Made by a program: the position numbers and the translations under genes | Notes under the pieces: generated by a model | Told to the model about the DNA's origin: nothing | Database searches by the model: none | Seen by the model: the letters and a program-made list of their open reading frames with translations, nothing else | In this document: positions 10,576-21,667 of the stretch, in pieces | Numbering within the stretch: the stretch's first letter is position 1 | How the letters are laid out: each line of letters begins with the position of its first letter | Source of the DNA: Pyrocephalus nanus | Taxonomy: Eukaryota > Chordata > Aves > Passeriformes > Tyrannidae | Reading direction: 5' to 3' | Assembly: GCA_038380795.1 (NCBI GenBank) | Contig: CM076260.1 | Coordinates: 77,475,843 to 77,539,842 of the forward strand | Length of the DNA stretch: 64,000 bases

Positions 10576-12941
10576 TTTCCTCTCACATTTATAGTTTAGG
10601 CCAATAGGATTTGGATGGAGAAAACATAGGATCTGAACTCAGTCAGTGCTGTCATTTTCTTCCATCTAGGCATTGCACATTTTGGTTGAAAGCTTGATAA
10701 TCTTTAATGTGATATGTCTATTATTTTTAGTATCTGAAATGTGCTATGGAACTTGAATTTTGATACCATAGGAATGAATGTTTTTTGAGTACCTAAAAGA
10801 TTTATGGGAATGTCATCTGTATCTTTCTACTTACTTGCAGTGGGGAATAGGGTTAAATTTGATGCTCTTCTTCTATATGGTGTTATTTTTGCATTATTGA
10901 TGTACTGTATGGAATGCTGTAATCATATTTGAAATCCTGATTTCCAGCAGTTTATGTGACTTCTTTTTGGAATCAAATTGCAAAATGAATGGACACAAAG
11001 TACAATAGGCTTTATGTGAAGAATGTCAGAAAGAGCATTATCCTTTTATTAGAAACAACAGTGGTAGCAAAATACTGATACAAATGAAACACTTCAGACA
11101 GTTTTAGTTATCAGGGCTTTTTTAAGAAGGACTCCATGGTTTTTTGAAGACAAAACTGACAAAACATAAATCTAAAGAAAAAACATGTCCCCTCATCTTC
11201 CTTATGCTTGGGGAAAAACTCATCAACTTTTTTAGTGTGTTCAAAACTCAGACTAGGTTTTAAAAATCCTTTAATACTTAAAAAAAAATCTTTGAACTGG
11301 TAAAACAATATAGTTAATCATCTTCTGTGTGATAAGAATGTCTCTTAAGAAATAAAAAGAAAAATTCCAAGATTTTTGTAAAGTTGCAAGCTCCAGAACT
11401 CTACATGCTCTGCAATGTGCCTGAATGAAATTGAAATCTCTTTTTACATGTAATCTGATTTTAAAAAAATATAAGAAAGACAATAAATAGATTGTAATTG
11501 TTAAATGAAATAAATTATACACTTTCTAGTATTCTACCCGAGTAAAATAGTCATAGCTGCTTTTCTTTATCACCCATTTGATACCAGTTGCAATACAGGA
11601 TCACAGTTTTTTACCCTTGTACGATTTTTTTAAGTGCATGATTATTCCGTTATTTTGTATACAGTACAGTTATAAAGTTGCATGGTTCTGTGGGTAGTCT
11701 GAGATAATGATCATGAATAATAAGGGGTAAATTGTGACCAAAAAAGAGTACTCTGCTTTTATGAAAGCATCTTTCTTTGTTGTTGTATTGAATTATTCCG
11801 GGGAGTTTTATTACAGGATTTTGAATTTGAAAAAAACCCAGTAACCTGCCTTTTAAGCATTTACCAGCCTTGAAAACCTTCTTCTCTCTGATGAGTTAAT
11901 TGTTAAGTGACAGCAAGTGTTGGATGTTTATGTTCTCCTCCTTCAACAGTTGCCTGTTTCAGAGGGCTGGATGTTCTGGAGTTTCCTCCAAGTATAATTT
12001 TGCAGTTATGAAAACTTTCTTTCTGGGTCTTTGAAAGCAGAAAAAGTCCATTGGCATAGAAACCTATAAACCAATTGGCTGAATTAGCAAAGAAAAGAGG
12101 TTGAGGAGCTGTTTTATTTTGACTGTCCAAATATTGCTGTCTCTTGTGCACAAGCAGTTGTACCTCTTCCATCTAAAGAAAAGGTACTGGATAAAGAGTA
12201 GTTTCAGAGGAAGGTGTTCTACTGGAGTCTATCAAGACTGGAAACTATGATTTCTCTTTCCATTTGTGTTTCCAATTTCTATTCTAATGGAACAAAACAA
12301 AAATTAAATGCTTTTTCTACCTAAAGTTTATGAAGTGCTTATCCTTCCATATTATAGCGTTTTCTTGTTTGCCTTTTGGAAGCTTTTTTTAACATCTGAA
12401 AGTTAGCCTTTAGGTCATAGCTTTTGTAAGTTTAGCATAAGCCTTTAATCTCTCTTAAATGATTTTTGTGTGTAACTTATTCTCATAATTATTACTAATA
12501 AAGCTACCACAAAGCAGGGAACAGTGCGTTCTTGTAGTATCAGAATTCTTTATCTTGTTTGTTTAGATCATATTATCAGAAAAAAAAATATTCCCTGTCT
12601 CTTATTTACCCAAAAAAGACCTTCCTAGACAATATAACAGAGCAAGAATAATGCAGAAAAAGAATATTCAGATTTGACTAATAACATCTTGGTCGGAATA
12701 GCAGGTTTTTTTTTAGTGAAAATGATACTAATTTTTTGCCTTTTTTTTTTTTTTTTCAATTGGGTTTTATCACCCATATAAACATCAGTAATATAACGTG
12801 GCTATCTGGGGTTTGTACGAGATGTCCTTATGCCTTAATAACAGAAGATATCTGCTGAAGCAGTTTGCTCAGGAATTTAAAGAGCTGCATATAATGTGAA
12901 CTGATGGATATTCTCTGCTACCTCCAAGCCTTTTGAATGTT
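10576..12941. other. Unique non-coding DNA, no gene seen
   Basis: AT-rich, with a T16 run at 12741-12756. Minus-strand open frames of 65-89 codons (for example 11903-12172) have no recognisable content. No transposon was noticed. Confidence 0.7.
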
Positions 12942-13115
12942 GAAAGCTTTTGTGGCAATGACAGTGGGACATACGTACAGTCTAAAGCTGTCTACATAGT
13001 AAAGTGAATCCAGGATAAAATTTTTACTTCATTTTTGGATTCATTTTACTTCATTTTTGCATTCAGATGACCTTAGAACCCCTCCTCTTGGAGCAGGCTG
13101 CCCTTTGTGCTATAG
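12942..13115. repeat. Unknown dispersed repeat, copy A
   Basis: This segment aligns by eye with 14547-14720 on the same strand. Shared blocks are GAAAG(G)CTTTTGTGG near 12942, ACAGT-TAAA-CTGT near 12977, then an 18-bp identical block starting GAATCCAGGATAAAA near 13005, and GACCTTAGAACC followed by CTTGGAG near 13069. Copy A carries its own 22-bp tandem duplication (13022-13065, 21/22 identical) that copy B lacks. No CR1 match was seen. It could be an old DNA transposon, an LTR piece or a local segmental duplication. Confidence 0.7.
13022..13065. repeat. 22-bp tandem duplication inside copy A
   Basis: Two adjacent units beginning TTTTACTTCATTTTTG (13022-13043 and 13044-13065) differ at one base. 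Because copy B has a single equivalent stretch, the duplication arose after the two repeat copies separated. Confidence 0.85.
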
Positions 13116-14546
13116 GTGGGTATTAATGCCAATAACCAGATTTTTTTTTTAATTATTTTTTTAAATGCATGTTGCTAGATGCATTTTAATTAACTGTGCT
13201 TCAAATGCAGCTTCATTTCATTTTTTTTTTTCATTTTTGAAAAATAGCATTTTAATGGAAGATCATGTTCTTAGCTCTCTGAGTAGTAGACTTTTTTGTT
13301 CTAAGTGCAAGTAGAATTGGTTAAACTTTGAATTGGTTAAACTTTGAATATAGGTCAGTGGCTAGTAGAGTTTATTTAAAGAGCAAAAAGCACTTTATCA
13401 GGAGAGTCATTAGACATTGTGGTTATGAGGTTTCACTGTGAAAACAAACTTGAGTTTCAAGCAGTCATATGCTACTCCACAGTTTTAAGTGTTGCATATT
13501 TATAACATTAAAGAAACTTTGATTAAAACAACAGTTATATAAGTTCCAAGGGGCCAAAAAATTTGGTAATTTGGATATGATCCAGTTTTGTTCATTATAA
13601 GGGGGCAAATGCATCTAGTTTCTCTTGTAAGCAATTATTATATTGTAATTTTTTGTTGTGTTATAATAAACTGGCTTATAGCATGCTGTTGATGCAAATC
13701 TTTGCATAATCAAACCGAATGAGAGGTTTTAATTTACATAAGGAAAACTGTATAAATAGTAAGCAATTTGAATATAGTCCATGATCTAAAACAAGCTGTC
13801 CCATACTTGTTGTATCATGAAAGCTCTTTAACACTTGTATGCACTTACACAGTATGTTGGTTCTGCTTTCCGCAGTGTGTAGCTTCCAGCACTGTTGGGT
13901 TTTTGTTTTCTCTTTGTTATGTTGTACCATGTAATAACCACTGGTTTGACTAATTTAAAGAAAAAAATGAGAGTCAAGAATTATACTTACAATTAGAGGT
14001 GCAGGTGTAAAAGTTATTCTCCTCTATGATATGCTTTTGAGGAATGAAAATTATGGAGTCCAACATCTAAATATGTAGCCAATGCAAGATATGCATCTTG
14101 TTCCAGTGGGGTACACGCAGAGCAGCAGAGACAGTCTCTCTGGGAATGACCGCATGCCACTCTGCCTGTTCAGGTGGGCAGCACTGGGACAAGCCCCTAT
14201 AATATGACAATAAAGGGTGTTCGAGTGACTCCTTAATTCCAACTGTACAAGCGGAGCCATTTGCAGTTATCTATTCAAAAGAAGCCTTTCGCTGATTTTG
14301 ACTTACATGCAAAATACCTGTGGTTTCTAATTAGTCTTCAATGCAGGTTGCTAGAAAAAATGCTTTGCCTTCGCTGAAATAACAGTTTAGATTTCAGTAG
14401 AGAACAATGCTTGCAAACTACTTCTGTCAATATTGTTCACTTCCTTCAAATCGACTTTTATAATCAATGACATCAATTGCTAATGCATTTTCCATCTGGG
14501 TGCTTGTATAGCTGCATAGGACACTCACAAAATCATATTTTTTTTA
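13116..14546. other. Spacer between the two repeat copies, no gene seen
   Basis: AT-rich unique DNA. It contains an exact 16-bp tandem duplication (GAATTGGTTAAACTTT at 13314-13329 and 13330-13345). An 84-codon minus-strand frame (13676-13930) and a 69-codon one (14051-14260) show no family resemblance. Confidence 0.7.
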
Positions 14547-14720
14547 GAAAGGCTTTTGTGGAGATGGTAGTGACACATATGGACAGTGTAAAACTGTGTC
14601 CACTTTTTTGAGACATGAATCCAGGATAAAATTTTTATTTCATCCTCAGACACCATCTGAGCCTCTTTGTAATCTACTGACCTTAGAACCTCTGCCCTTG
14701 GAGGTGGTAAATGGTACTTG
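14547..14720. repeat. Unknown dispersed repeat, copy B
   Basis: Partner of 12942-13115 in direct orientation, about 1.6 kb away. The best-kept block begins ATGAATCCAGGATAAAAT near 14615. Downstream, at about 14789, AATAAA occurs, followed by TGCTGATGCACAG and a T15 run. This could be the end of a longer element whose boundary I cannot place. An 85-codon minus-strand frame (14525-14782) crosses it but is not recognisable. Confidence 0.7.
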
Positions 14721-17477
14721 TGCCAATCCCTGTACCTGTGCTGGAGCACTGCTGACCTTACGGGGGCTGGCTGCAGGGACATGTGGTCCCAATAAAATGC
14801 TGATGCACAGAGACTGCTGGTTTTTTTTTTTTTGGTGTAGTTATATGTGGGGCTGTAATTTCAACTAGATGCTTTGTGTCTAGCAGAGAAGTCACAAACT
14901 CTTACTGTCCTCAAGTGCACTTAAGTGCTGGGAACAGATCAAGACACTGGCTACTATGACCAGATTTTTGGTGGTTTGTATGTCAGGTGCTTTGTCACTT
15001 CTGTTAATATTTAGTAGCTTCCTTAAAAAGCCTCTCTATAGTGAATAGTACCTTATTTGGGTTTGTGCATACTCAAAAGATACAATGATGTTAGTCCTTG
15101 GAGGGTTTATTTTTTATTTCATGTTCTTAAATAATTGAAAACATCAAAGACTTTTTATAGCTTTTCATGTTATTGGCAGTCAAAATGCCACAGGAAGGCC
15201 AAAACTTGTATTGTTTTGGCTCTGCAAACATCTTCTTGAAAGATTTGAGTAGAATGTGTAAACACCATTTCCAGCTTTTTACATTGGTCACTAAAGCATT
15301 CTTAAGTGCAGGTTAGGAATCTAGTTCTATAAGACAAAGCCCACAGTTTATAATGCAGTGGTCATCAGGGGCTTCTGTTGAAATGTTTTTGCACTTCACA
15401 GCAGTAAGTCAGTTCTCTTGCATTTGAGTCACAATGACTGATCATGTGTATGTAACTGGTCCACTGACATATAAAAGAGTGCATTCACTTTAGACAGCAT
15501 CTACCTTCTAGTTAAGACAATGTAGTTATTTAAACAAAAGTGTAGTTCTTCAGAAATTGTAATGTGATTGCAGCAGTTTTCTTACCAGGCCCTGTTCATT
15601 GTGCATATTGATGGCTTTCTACATTCTACAGCTTTTCACACTGCAAAGAAGAATATGCAAAATTTGTGAAAATTTTGGGGAATATAGTTTTAGAGGAAAG
15701 GGGAGCATGTGCTGATATAAAAGACTCCTTGAGCACTCTCATTAATTTTAAACTTATTAAAGGAAAATTGTCTCCTCACAGTTTTCTTCAGCTTAAAAAA
15801 GCACCAAACTTTAAAGGCTTTTTTCAGAGTTTTATTGTTGTTGTTTGGATTTTCTGTTTTGTTCTCATTTGGGGTTTTATTTAGTCCTTTAATCACCTGG
15901 AAGTCCTTCAGTGAGGTCTAAACATATTCAAGGAGTAATTTAGGGGAAAAGCTAATTATCTGATTACCCACCTTACTGTCTTGGCAGGGCCAGGCTAGCG
16001 CCCTGTCAGAGGTACAGAGCTGGAAACAAATGATATAACAAATGGATCACTTTACAGAAATAAGTTTTGTAAAGAGCTTATTATAAAGATCGAGGTTCTT
16101 GCAGACTTTGAGAAAAAAAAAAAAAAAAAAGAGAATGTCCTGTAAAGGACCCCAAGTAACTGTATGGATTCTCTTGTACATTTTCCCCATTTTATTTGAA
16201 TTTACTGTTGTCTTCTGGAAGCATTACATTTTGAAAGTTTGTACTGCATAATACATTGATGTAGCAAAGCTATAGACTTGAAATACTGGTTTAAAATACT
16301 AATGTATTCATATAAATACTGTCTTCACCAGTAAAATATTTTTTTCAAAACAGGTGCATTTTGATGTGCATTTCAGTAGTAACGGGGGCAGGTTAGGCGG
16401 TTTATCTCTGTGCCTACCCCTGAGCTACCTCATCCATTGTAGTATGCAAGTGATGACTTGAGTGGGGAAAACAGAACTGCCTTTCGAAAAAAAAAAAAAG
16501 GAAACTTTTTAACATTTTATTTTTGGGTTTAAACAATTCCCCACTCCTGTTCATTTGTGCTAAAAAGACAGCAGGGACACAAGAAGTAGCAGCAATAAGT
16601 AGCCTGTAGTAGGATCTGCTTAAAGTTGCTGATTGTTTGAACAAAGCCTGATTATACTTGAAAAAATGTAGTTTTGTCCTTTGAAAGAGCATTAGAAAAT
16701 GAGTACAGAAAAGTATTTAGAGAAACACACCCATTAAAAACTAATGTATGTGAGTAGAATGCCTTTTCCTAAGCATACTTGTTTTGGCTTTTATGCTGGT
16801 CTCCACCATGATAAAATATTCTCATGTTTAGGACAATTAAGAATTTAATTCCCTTGTATAAAAATTTGGATAAGAATTGGGTATTGTAATTTGTGTGATG
16901 ATGTTTTCTACCCATTACTCAGTTGAACTGGTAATTTAGCATTTCTAGTGGATTTTTAGAGAAGAAAGGCAGACTAGAAAGATTAAATATTTGGCAGGGT
17001 TGTGTAGCTGCCCTTAACTTCTCAGCAGAATTTAAATGTAAAATTTCAGAAGAAGAGGTCAAAAGAAAAGTGTGATTGATGCAGACAAAAATAATCTGTG
17101 GAAAATTTTCAGAAAATTATATTTATTTTACCTAAGTTGTTCTCATTAAAGGTGAAAAAAGAATCAGTTTCTTACTTTTAAGTTCTTTGCGGTTCTATGT
17201 AAAATGTGAAACCTCCCTTTAGAGAGATTTTCTGGAATCTCATTGAAATCTCATTCTCTATCTGATGAAAAGTGTGGTTTTGGAACCTCCTACTTTCAAA
17301 ATGATCCATGAGAGAGGAACCGCTGTGCTGGGGTCACTTTAGTCTTAACTTTTTTTTTAATGTAAGATTTGACATTATCTAAAATTAAAAGTCTCTTTTG
17401 AAAAGAAACATTTAAATCTGAAACTATTGAATTGGGATGCTTTAAGAGTGGTGGAAATTTTCCTTATTGCTTTGAGG
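14721..17477. other. Unique non-coding DNA, no gene seen
   Basis: Contains an A18 run at 16113-16130 and an A13 run near 16487. Frames of up to 92 codons (16414-16692, minus) are without recognisable domains. No CR1 was noticed here. Confidence 0.7.
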
Positions 17478-17574
17478 AAACAAAAAAAAACCAATTAACC
17501 AGACACTAATAACAAAAAATACCCAACACACAAAAAAACCCCAAACAAACCCAAATCACCAGAACCAACAACCC
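17478..17574. repeat. A/C-rich low-complexity tract
   Basis: About 95 bp are almost wholly A and C (CAAAAAAAAACC, ACACACAAAAAAACCCC, AAACAAACCCAAA, ACCAACAACCC), interrupted by a few T and G bases. It is the degenerate end of the same class as 20281-20365 and 52109-52203. Confidence 0.85.
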
Positions 17575-18498
17575 TATATTTGTAATATTTTCAGTTTGAG
17601 CCACTGTTTCAGTTTCAGTTGTAGCACTTCCTGGGAATTTGAAGGAACGATGAAAGAATGTTTCTGTTAAAAAATTCTTTCAAGAAGGCCTACTAAGTTT
17701 AACGGAGGAAAAAAGATTGCTGAAAATTGCTTATATAGTAAGTTTTTCAGTGACAGTCCATTGGCTTTTGCCTCAGTGCTATATAGCCATTTGGCCTGGA
17801 ACCCAGCTCTCTTGCTGTTCTACCCATCATCAGTGTTTCAAAATGCAGCCTTTACAAATGCAGCTTTGGGATCAGATCCTCCTACAAGCTTTGTAGCATT
17901 CTGGCCTTCATGTTTAGTGAAACAGAAACAAAGAATTAATAGGAATAGCTGCTGTTGATGGGATGGTGGATGTTTCTTGTTCTGCCTGTGCTTGTAACCC
18001 AAGCTGAGCACGTACCTCCTGTTAGAGGTGCTGGCTTTGTCAGCTGCCTGCCGATGTGTGTGCCAGGCTGCTGGCCAGACAGGCTGCCTGCTCACCTGTG
18101 GCACTCTGCCCCATCATCCACCTTTGTTGTTAATTTTGGCATGTGGATTTTGTGTGTGAAGTCCTGCATCAATGAAACAAAAAGGAAAATAAACTAACGC
18201 TTGAACAATATTGTTTTTGAGTAAAATGCCGATCCATAAAGCTGACATCATTAAACAACATTTAATAAAATATCTGAATCCTGAAGTCAGTTGAAAAATC
18301 AAAAAAATCTGCAAAATAGCTACAAATGAAGTATCTGAGCAAAAAACATTGCAACGGTTGTAAGAGAAACTCTTGCTGGATGGCAATGTTGTGCAACAGG
18401 CTCTTTTGTAATTGTTTTAAAAGGATGCTTTAGAGAGCAGCAAGACTGTATTTTAAATAAGGAACACTCAATTTTCACTACTTAAATATCTGATTATC
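17575..18498. other. Non-coding DNA with a GC-richer patch
   Basis: A GC-richer patch at about 17950-18120 is rich in CAG, CTG and TGCC words and includes CAGCTG and CACCTG E-box-like sites. The rest is AT-rich. Open frames on both strands (to 90 codons, 18114-18386 minus) do not resemble known proteins. Confidence 0.6.
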
Positions 18499-18548
18499 TT
18501 TTGTGTTTTCTTTTTTTTTCTTTTTTTTTTTTCCTTTTTTTTTTTTTT
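18499..18548. repeat. Long T-rich polypyrimidine tract
   Basis: About 50 bp made almost entirely of T with a few C and G, ending in TTTTTTTTAAG. It acts visually as an extended polypyrimidine tract directly before the AG at 18550-18551. Read on the other strand it would be a poly-A tail. Confidence 0.85.
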
Positions 18549-18551
18549 AAG

Positions 18552-18664
18552 ATCTTGATGGTTATGGCAGAATCCTTCTTCAGCGTATGGTATAGTGGAC
18601 TACCAGTTGGATGATTTACAGTCATATGAAACATGATATATGCTTCTCCTCTTCTGTGTCCATG
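18552..18664 (+). other. Exon-like segment, non-coding in all frames
   Basis: The segment is bounded by a long polypyrimidine tract plus AAG (acceptor AG at 18550-18551) and a good donor, CATG|GTGAGT (GT at 18665-18666), giving a 113-bp putative internal exon. All three plus frames contain a stop, so it could only be a UTR or lncRNA exon. An alternative is a short retroposed fragment on the minus strand whose poly-A tail is the T tract: the minus frame through it is open for 63 codons (18494-18685) but ends in Lys-rich low complexity. I cannot tell these apart without transcripts. Confidence 0.2.
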
Positions 18665-20280
18665 GTGAGTTTTGTTTATGTACATACCTATAAAATACTT
18701 CAGAGAAGTAACTAAATGTTTTTAGTGACCACAGTAGATGTTGTTCCCATTGTTTTTGTGTGGATTATCCTAGAGTTGTCAACTTATGAATACATAAACC
18801 GTATTCTTTTTTGTAAGCTGTTTGAGAATGTTTTAAAAACCTAAGTTCAATAAATAACCATCCAGAACTCTTCTCTCTTTTGGAGGATTTTAGAGCTGTG
18901 CAAAAAAAGTTTGAAATGTTATCTTTTCCTTCAGCTTAAAAGCATCTTCACCTGCTTGTGTTGTGTCTTAGTTCAAATTAGATTCCAACCAATTGTTCTT
19001 TCTTAGTCAGGCACATACCACAACATATTTAAGAACAAAATAACTGTAGCCATGTTGCAAATATAATGCAAAACAAGGGGAAACAATTTGGAAAGAGTTT
19101 TTCAGTTTTATTTTTGCACTGCTTCTCTGTTTTGTGCCTACAATTAATCTGATTTTAGTATCTGTGAACAAAGTTAAATATTGCATAAACAATAATATTA
19201 AAAGCAAGGCTGCTCATATTATAACTGAACTATCACTTCTGATTTACAGTATCCAGACACACAATAATGAGATCCAAAGCACTGGTTGTTCCTTTGGCTA
19301 AATGCATTGAAAGACCGAATCTGGATCTTAAAATGTTCCACTGGCTACTCTTTACTACACTAGAAATAACAACCCTTTCCAAAAAGGGCAAAGTCTGCTC
19401 TCCAAATATCAGGTTCAGCATTCGAGCTTAAAATCCCCATGGTTTCATTCTTCTCCATTATAAGTGTTTAGATATGGCTCTTACACCAGTGAGGTTTTTT
19501 TGAATGATACTGAATTTTATGGAATAGGTGCATTAGTCAAAGCCATTCTTATTATATGCTTAAGTACTGTAATGAACTAAGATCAAAGCAATGCAGTTTC
19601 TAGAGGTATGTTTGCACATGATGATGGAAAGGTATATTTAAATATTCTATATAAATGGATAGAAGTGTTTACCAGCAAAACTGGTTTCTGTTATTTTTGG
19701 TGAAAATGGGTATTTACAGAGTGAAATGGGCAGTCATATAGCTCTCCTGTGGGGGGCCTCTACCTGCTTCTCTTTTACTAATTTCAGCTGCCTTTGCATT
19801 TCAAATTATATGTCTCCCAGGTACTAGCCGTACAACACTCAAACTAGGGATCCAGATAAACAGCAAAGAAAGCATCATCTCACTTGTTTCGACCTGCAAA
19901 TTATTGAGGAGAAAACTTGATGTTGTTTAATGGGTTGTCTAGCTCCTGTTGATTCTGCAAGGCATTTCCCTGGGAATTCACTGAGTTCTGCATTGTTCCC
20001 TAACCAGGCATTTTATTTGCCAAATTAGCAGATTTGCTCCAAAGACTTGACCTTTTCTTTTCTCTGCTTCCTTATCAGTAAGTGCCAAACATTTCTGATT
20101 CTTTGCATCCTGAGTGTGCATTGATTCATAATGAAATAAGGGCTTTGTGACAGGCCTGGTGGAAAAACTTACTTCTTTAGACAGAGAAAACTGTCTATTG
20201 TAAATGGATTTTGTCTCCTTTTGCAGAGGTCTGCTGCACCACATTTTACTGCATTTATTCCCTGTGTTCGCCACCTGGAG
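18665..20280. other. Unique non-coding DNA, no gene seen
   Basis: AT-rich. The largest frame is 119 codons on the minus strand (19978-20337). It is an artefact of running through the A/C tract at 20281-20365, which encodes low-complexity Phe, Val, Leu and Cys on that strand. Confidence 0.7.
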
Positions 20281-20365
20281 AACAAAAAAAAACAAATGGC
20301 AAAACCCAACCAAAAACAAACAAACAAACAAAAACAAACCAAACCAAACAAAAAAAAAAACACCA
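20281..20365. repeat. (CAAA)n-type A/C-rich tract
   Basis: AACAAA, CCAAC, (CAAA)n and CCAAACC words run into an A10 stretch. The tract keeps several frames open on both strands and so explains the cluster of overlapping 60-119 codon frames between 19978 and 20541, none of which is a gene. Confidence 0.9.
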
Positions 20366-20756
20366 CTGCTTTGTCAGTCTTATTGAATTGTTCCTCTTTG
20401 CAGTCAAAATATTCAAGCAAAGAGGATGTACCTGTGAAAGGGCATCTTCGTGCCCTCCCCTTACTCTTGTATCCACTCAAGGCTCATGTAGGCTCTCAAA
20501 TATCCAGTGAGTTACTCCACTGCTTCTTTCTAACCAGATAAAGCTAAGGTAGTCATCAGGAAGTAAACTGAATGTCACTACTCATGATATGAAACCTAGA
20601 GTGTTTTCTGCCTTTACTGCAATAGATTGCAGAATGATATCTAGAGGCTAAGTAAATTTTACTCATCAAATTCAAACCCTACAAGAGAAGAAACAATATT
20701 CAAAACAGTAATACACATTTAGAATCTGTAAAATAATAATGATAATAATATTTCTA
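20366..20756. other. Unique non-coding DNA, nothing recognised
   Basis: Contains an AATAATGATAATAATA stretch near 20733. No gene or repeat family was identified. Confidence 0.65.
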
Positions 20757-20825
20757 GTTTATTCCCAAATTTATACCCCATTGGACAGACCAGGAAAACC
20801 TACTACAGAAAGGTATGCTCAGATG
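20757..20825 (-). mobile_element. Possible ancient MIR/L2-type relic
   Basis: TATACCCCATTGGACAGACC then AGGAAAACC and ACAGAAAGGTATGCTC parallels the antisense MIR/L2 tail (TATCCCCATTTTACAGATGAGGAAACTGAGGCACAGAGAGGTTAAG). The match is short and imperfect. Confidence 0.25.
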
Positions 20826-21292
20826 ATGAAATGAACATGGTGAGATTTGAGAAGAACTTATGTGAAAAGGAAATAGAATCTATTCCAAGGAAAGAGTCCT
20901 GGAAATGCAAAATTTTACATCAGCTGGGAGTTGAGTGCCTTCCTGTATTTTCATTCTGCTTCATATAGACAACCACTTGAAGAAACAACTCAGCAACTAA
21001 GTAAGATTACAATTCTACTACCTGACTTTAAAAAAAAGGAAAAAACGAAAAAAGGTCATGGAGAAATTCTAGCCCTGTATCTCAGCTTCTCAATTCTAAA
21101 CACGCTGTCAAAAACCATATACTGAACCTGATGTACTAACACTAAACAATGTAAGCTTGCATTTTGGATATTTCTGCTTCTGAACTCTTGTTTCAACCTC
21201 TCTGTGCTGAAGGCTCCTCATAGTTTACAGATAGTGTTGCAACTAAAGTACTCCATTTTAACTGTAAATCATCATTAAAGTCTTTAAACCAA
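20826..21292. other. Unique non-coding DNA, nothing recognised
   Basis: A 64-codon frame (20931-21125, plus) is the only open stretch of note and is not recognisable. Confidence 0.65.
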
Positions 21293-21667
21293 TTATTTTC
21301 TGTTATTTCCTTTGCTTTCTGCCTGTTGTAGAAATTCAGGTTTCTCTAGACAGCCAGTGATTTTTCTTAGTGTTGCTCCATCAGAGTTCACACAGGTGCA
21401 TTCAGTGAATCTGGGTCCATCTGACCATGCCACCTGATAGTTGGGCTGTCCGAACACATCACGGACTTTGTTTGGATGACAGAATAAATGGCATAGCAGG
21501 TACACTGCAAAAATCAAAATGAAGTATATATTATTTATGAAAGTAGTCACAGTCCTACTGAGATATATCCTGAACTGACGTGCCTGCAGGTAATAAACAG
21601 AAACAAAGAAATAACTGTTGATGTTTGTCTCAAAAACTTCTGGTTTGGGTGAATTTAAACTAGGTTT
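21293..21667 (-). other. Unidentified 124-codon open frame, minus strand
   Basis: The frame is open from 21667 to a TAA ending at 21293, with no ATG near its start. The translation has a hydrophobic centre (about residues 40-62) followed by a polar, Cys-containing part of mixed composition with varied codons, less repetitive than the other chance frames. A good acceptor-like site (CATTTTGATTTTTGCAG, minus strand) lies inside it near 21508. I recognise no family. At this base composition a few frames of this length are expected by chance in 64 kb, so it is probably not a gene; an orphan exon is the alternative. Confidence 0.15.

Noticed and set aside
19978..20541. Cluster of overlapping 60-119 codon frames on both strands
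   Set aside because: All pass through the A/C-rich tract at 20281-20365, which lacks stops in several frames; the peptides are homopolymer-like.
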